6,638 bases of DNA from positions 2,705 through 9,342 of the forward strand of contig DLXW01000053.1 in NCBI GenBank assembly GCA_003448685.1, written 5' to 3'. The notes under the pieces are model-generated. The model was given only the letters and a program-made list of their open reading frames with translations, made no database searches and was not told the DNA's origin. Of this stretch, positions 5,632 through 6,638 are shown piece after piece. The position numbers and the translations under genes are program-made. The DNA comes from Cyanothece sp. UBA12306 (lineage in GTDB: Bacteria; Cyanobacteriota; Cyanobacteriia; Cyanobacteriales; Microcystaceae). Position 1 is the stretch's first letter; the number at the start of each line of letters is the position of its first letter.

Positions 5632-5659
5632 TAAAATGCTTCTATCTTTTGAGGTCGGG

Positions 5660-5694
5660 AAAAACCCGCGCTGTAGCCATAGCTCAGCGTCGGG
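5660..5694 (-). terminator. Intrinsic terminator of the rplU-rpmA operon
   Basis: On the minus strand CCCG-CGCTG (with a one-base bulge) pairs with CAGCG-CGGG across 5665-5694, with an inner AGC/GCT pairing. The GC-rich stem is followed at once by five T (5660-5664). It starts 9 nt after the rpmA stop, the expected place for Rho-independent termination. Confidence 0.8.
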
Positions 5695-5703
5695 TATCTT
5701 CCA

Positions 5704-5970
5704 CTATGATTCAGAGGTAACAGGGTAGACGCTGACTTTTTTCTGACTGCGGGTTTTATGTTCAAATGTGACAATCCCATCAATCAAAGCAAAAAGGGTA
5801 TCATCATTACCACGACTAACATTATTGCCTGGATGAACTTTGGTTCCCCGTTGACGAATCAGAATATTACCAGCCTTAACCAATTGACCACCATAGCGTT
5901 TAACACCGAGTCTCTGAGCTCTAGAGTCACGACCATTACGGGTACTACCAGTTCCTTTCTTATGAGCCAT
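5704..5970 (-). CDS. rpmA: 50S ribosomal protein L27
   Basis: This 88-residue protein is a component of the large ribosomal subunit whose N-terminal tail reaches the peptidyl-transferase centre. The N-terminus [16 protein letters not shown] is the typical bacterial and plastid form without the cleavable extension seen in Firmicutes. The family signature [15 protein letters not shown] (34-48) is intact, followed by [10 protein letters not shown] (56-65), and the protein closes with [12 protein letters not shown], a normal cyanobacterial ending. It lies 46 bp downstream of rplU in the common rplU-rpmA order. AAGGA stands 9 nt upstream of the ATG. The operon terminator follows 9 nt after the TAG stop. 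Confidence 0.97.
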   Translation of the reverse strand: MAHKKGTGSTRNGRDSRAQRLGVKRYGGQLVKAGNILIRQRGTKVHPGNNVSRGNDDTLFALIDGIVTFEHKTRSQKKVSVYPVTSES

Positions 5971-6016
5971 TGTTTCTCTTCCTTAAAGTAACTTTGATCT
6001 TTATTGTAGAGGCTTA

Positions 6017-6418
6017 TTATTCCTCAGTAGTGGTTGTTTGATCATTAACCACTTCAGTTTCCACTGTGGGAATATTGTCTGAATCATCTACGATAACCGA
6101 ACCATTAAGAGAAATGGAATTAATCATCAGACGACTTAGTTCTTGTCTATGCCCTCTTTTTTTGCGAGTTTTCTTCTTAGGACGCATTTTATAGACGATT
6201 ACTTTACGTCCCCGTCTATTTTCAACGATAGTACCCTCAACAGTAGCACCTTCTATATAAGGCTGTCCGATGCTAATTTCATCGTTGTTATTAATCAACA
6301 AAACTTTGTCAATACTATAGGAACTATCTGGCTCAACTCCCAAATAATTGATGTCATAAAAACGACCTGGCTCAACTCGCAGTTGCTGGCCGCCAGCTTC
6401 AATGATTGCGTAACTCAT
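6017..6418 (-). CDS. rplU: 50S ribosomal protein L21
   Basis: This 133-residue protein binds 23S rRNA in the large subunit. The start MSYAIIEAGGQQLRVEPG is classical, and the L21 signature lies in VYKMRPKKKTRKKRGHRQEL (75-94), a very basic rRNA-binding strand. It is about 30 residues longer than the typical 103-residue bacterial L21. The excess is an acidic, Thr/Glu-rich tail (about 110-133, ending TTTTEE), which is probably disordered. The start is supported by AAGGA 8 nt upstream. It is the first gene of the rplU-rpmA operon. Confidence 0.97.
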   Translation of the reverse strand: MSYAIIEAGGQQLRVEPGRFYDINYLGVEPDSSYSIDKVLLINNNDEISIGQPYIEGATVEGTIVENRRGRKVIVYKMRPKKKTRKKRGHRQELSRLMINSISLNGSVIVDDSDNIPTVETEVVNDQTTTTEE

Positions 6419-6542
6419 AACAATTGTCCTTTGTCTTATGTTGCCGTACAGGTAGCAAAACAGGTCATACTAATGATGCTCATTCTGCTTTTCTTGATGT
6501 CTGAACCTGATCCGAACAGGAATTTTAGACACACAATCCACC

Positions 6543-6572
6543 ATTATATTAGAGAACAACAATTATAGTCAA
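6543..6572 (-). promoter_or_regulatory. Strong sigma-70 promoter of rplU-rpmA
   Basis: On the minus strand TTGACT (6567-6572) and a perfect TATAAT (6543-6548) are 18 nt apart. Transcription would start near 6536 and leave a leader of roughly 118 nt before the rplU ATG at 6418. The leader has only weak pairing, for example TTGC 6441-6444 with GCAA 6455-6458, so a structured autoregulatory element is not claimed. The 220 bp upstream of rplU hold no gene. Confidence 0.75.
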
Positions 6573-6638
6573 GATTAGTTAACTCAAATTGATTAAGCTA
6601 AGAGATCTAGCTCTATTTTACCTAAAATGTCGGATGAA

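Larger units (their letters stand above)
5503..5640 (-). mobile_element. Probable IS200/IS605-type right-end remnant or non-autonomous derivative
   Basis: On the minus strand, GC-rich structured DNA ends in a long hairpin (5513-5543) followed by GGGAGGATGTCAC at 5503-5515. From memory this resembles the right ends of cyanobacterial IS200/IS605 (tnpB-carrying) elements, where a hairpin close to the end is recognised by the Y1 transposase. The base composition differs sharply from the AT-rich flanks. No tnpA or tnpB is left, and the left boundary is not defined. If the assignment is right, the end lies about 50 bp upstream of lipA. An alternative is a native structured spacer with no mobile origin. 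Confidence 0.45.

Noticed and set aside
5537..5728. Plus-strand frame of 63 codons across the structured spacer
   Set aside because: It reads through hairpins and into the antisense of rpmA, with no ribosome site and no recognisable protein features.
5472..5783. Minus-strand frame of 103 codons running from inside rpmA through the structured spacer
   Set aside because: It overlaps the certain rpmA gene in another frame and crosses its terminator. The sequence looks like chance translation of hairpin DNA.
5758..5991. Plus-strand frame of 77 codons antisense to rpmA
   Set aside because: It lies opposite a certain ribosomal protein gene and has no recognisable features.
6143..6568. Plus-strand frame of 141 codons antisense to rplU and its leader
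   Set aside because: It covers the rplU gene and part of its promoter on the opposite strand. The translation is low-complexity and shows no family motif.

Overview
This window looks like AT-rich cyanobacterial chromosome. Two copies of the octamer GCGATCGC (HIP1, positions 268-275 and 4910-4917), a cyanobacterial GRRM-type peptide-modification cassette and cyanobacterial-style L21, L27 and lipoyl synthase proteins all point there. The low G+C suggests a unicellular group such as Crocosphaera, Geminocystis or Cyanobacterium, but the genus cannot be fixed from this stretch.

Layout. (1) 1-324, plus strand: the C-terminal end of a PEP-synthase-like enzyme. It begins inside a perfect 30-bp palindrome that puts an in-frame stop at 4-6, which looks like a sequence-edge problem. 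(2) 372-398: a 12-bp hairpin between convergent genes. (3) 484-3554: a complete GRRM (Gly-rich repeat, radical SAM maturation) cluster. An orphan periplasmic binding protein (grrP, minus strand) diverges from two tandem precursor genes (two grrA paralogues) followed by the radical SAM/SPASM maturase (grrM). Precursor 1 has six aromatic-X-Asn triads and precursor 2 has nine. These are the three-residue motifs that this maturase family (GrrM/OscB) turns into cyclophanes. (4) 3601-4155, minus strand: an unrecognised exported protein of 184 residues. (5) 4156-4580: mostly non-coding, with a possible 30-residue membrane micro-ORF. (6) 4581-5450, minus strand: lipoyl synthase (lipA). (7) About 5503-5694: a very structured spacer holding a probable IS200/IS605-type right-end remnant and the terminator of the ribosomal operon. 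(8) 5704-6418, minus strand: rpmA and rplU, driven by a strong sigma-70 promoter at 6543-6572.

How the parts work together. The GRRM cluster makes a modified, exported peptide. Two Sec-type precursors share a conserved leader motif and are probably both acted on by the one maturase. After export they meet the periplasm, where GrrP, which has no permease or ATPase in this window, would also be. The cluster type is already described in cyanobacteria. The less ordinary parts are the paralogous precursor pair with different ring-residue composition, the purely synonymous divergence of their shared core block, and the divergent regulatory region with an 11-bp inverted repeat. The rplU-rpmA operon and lipA are housekeeping genes.
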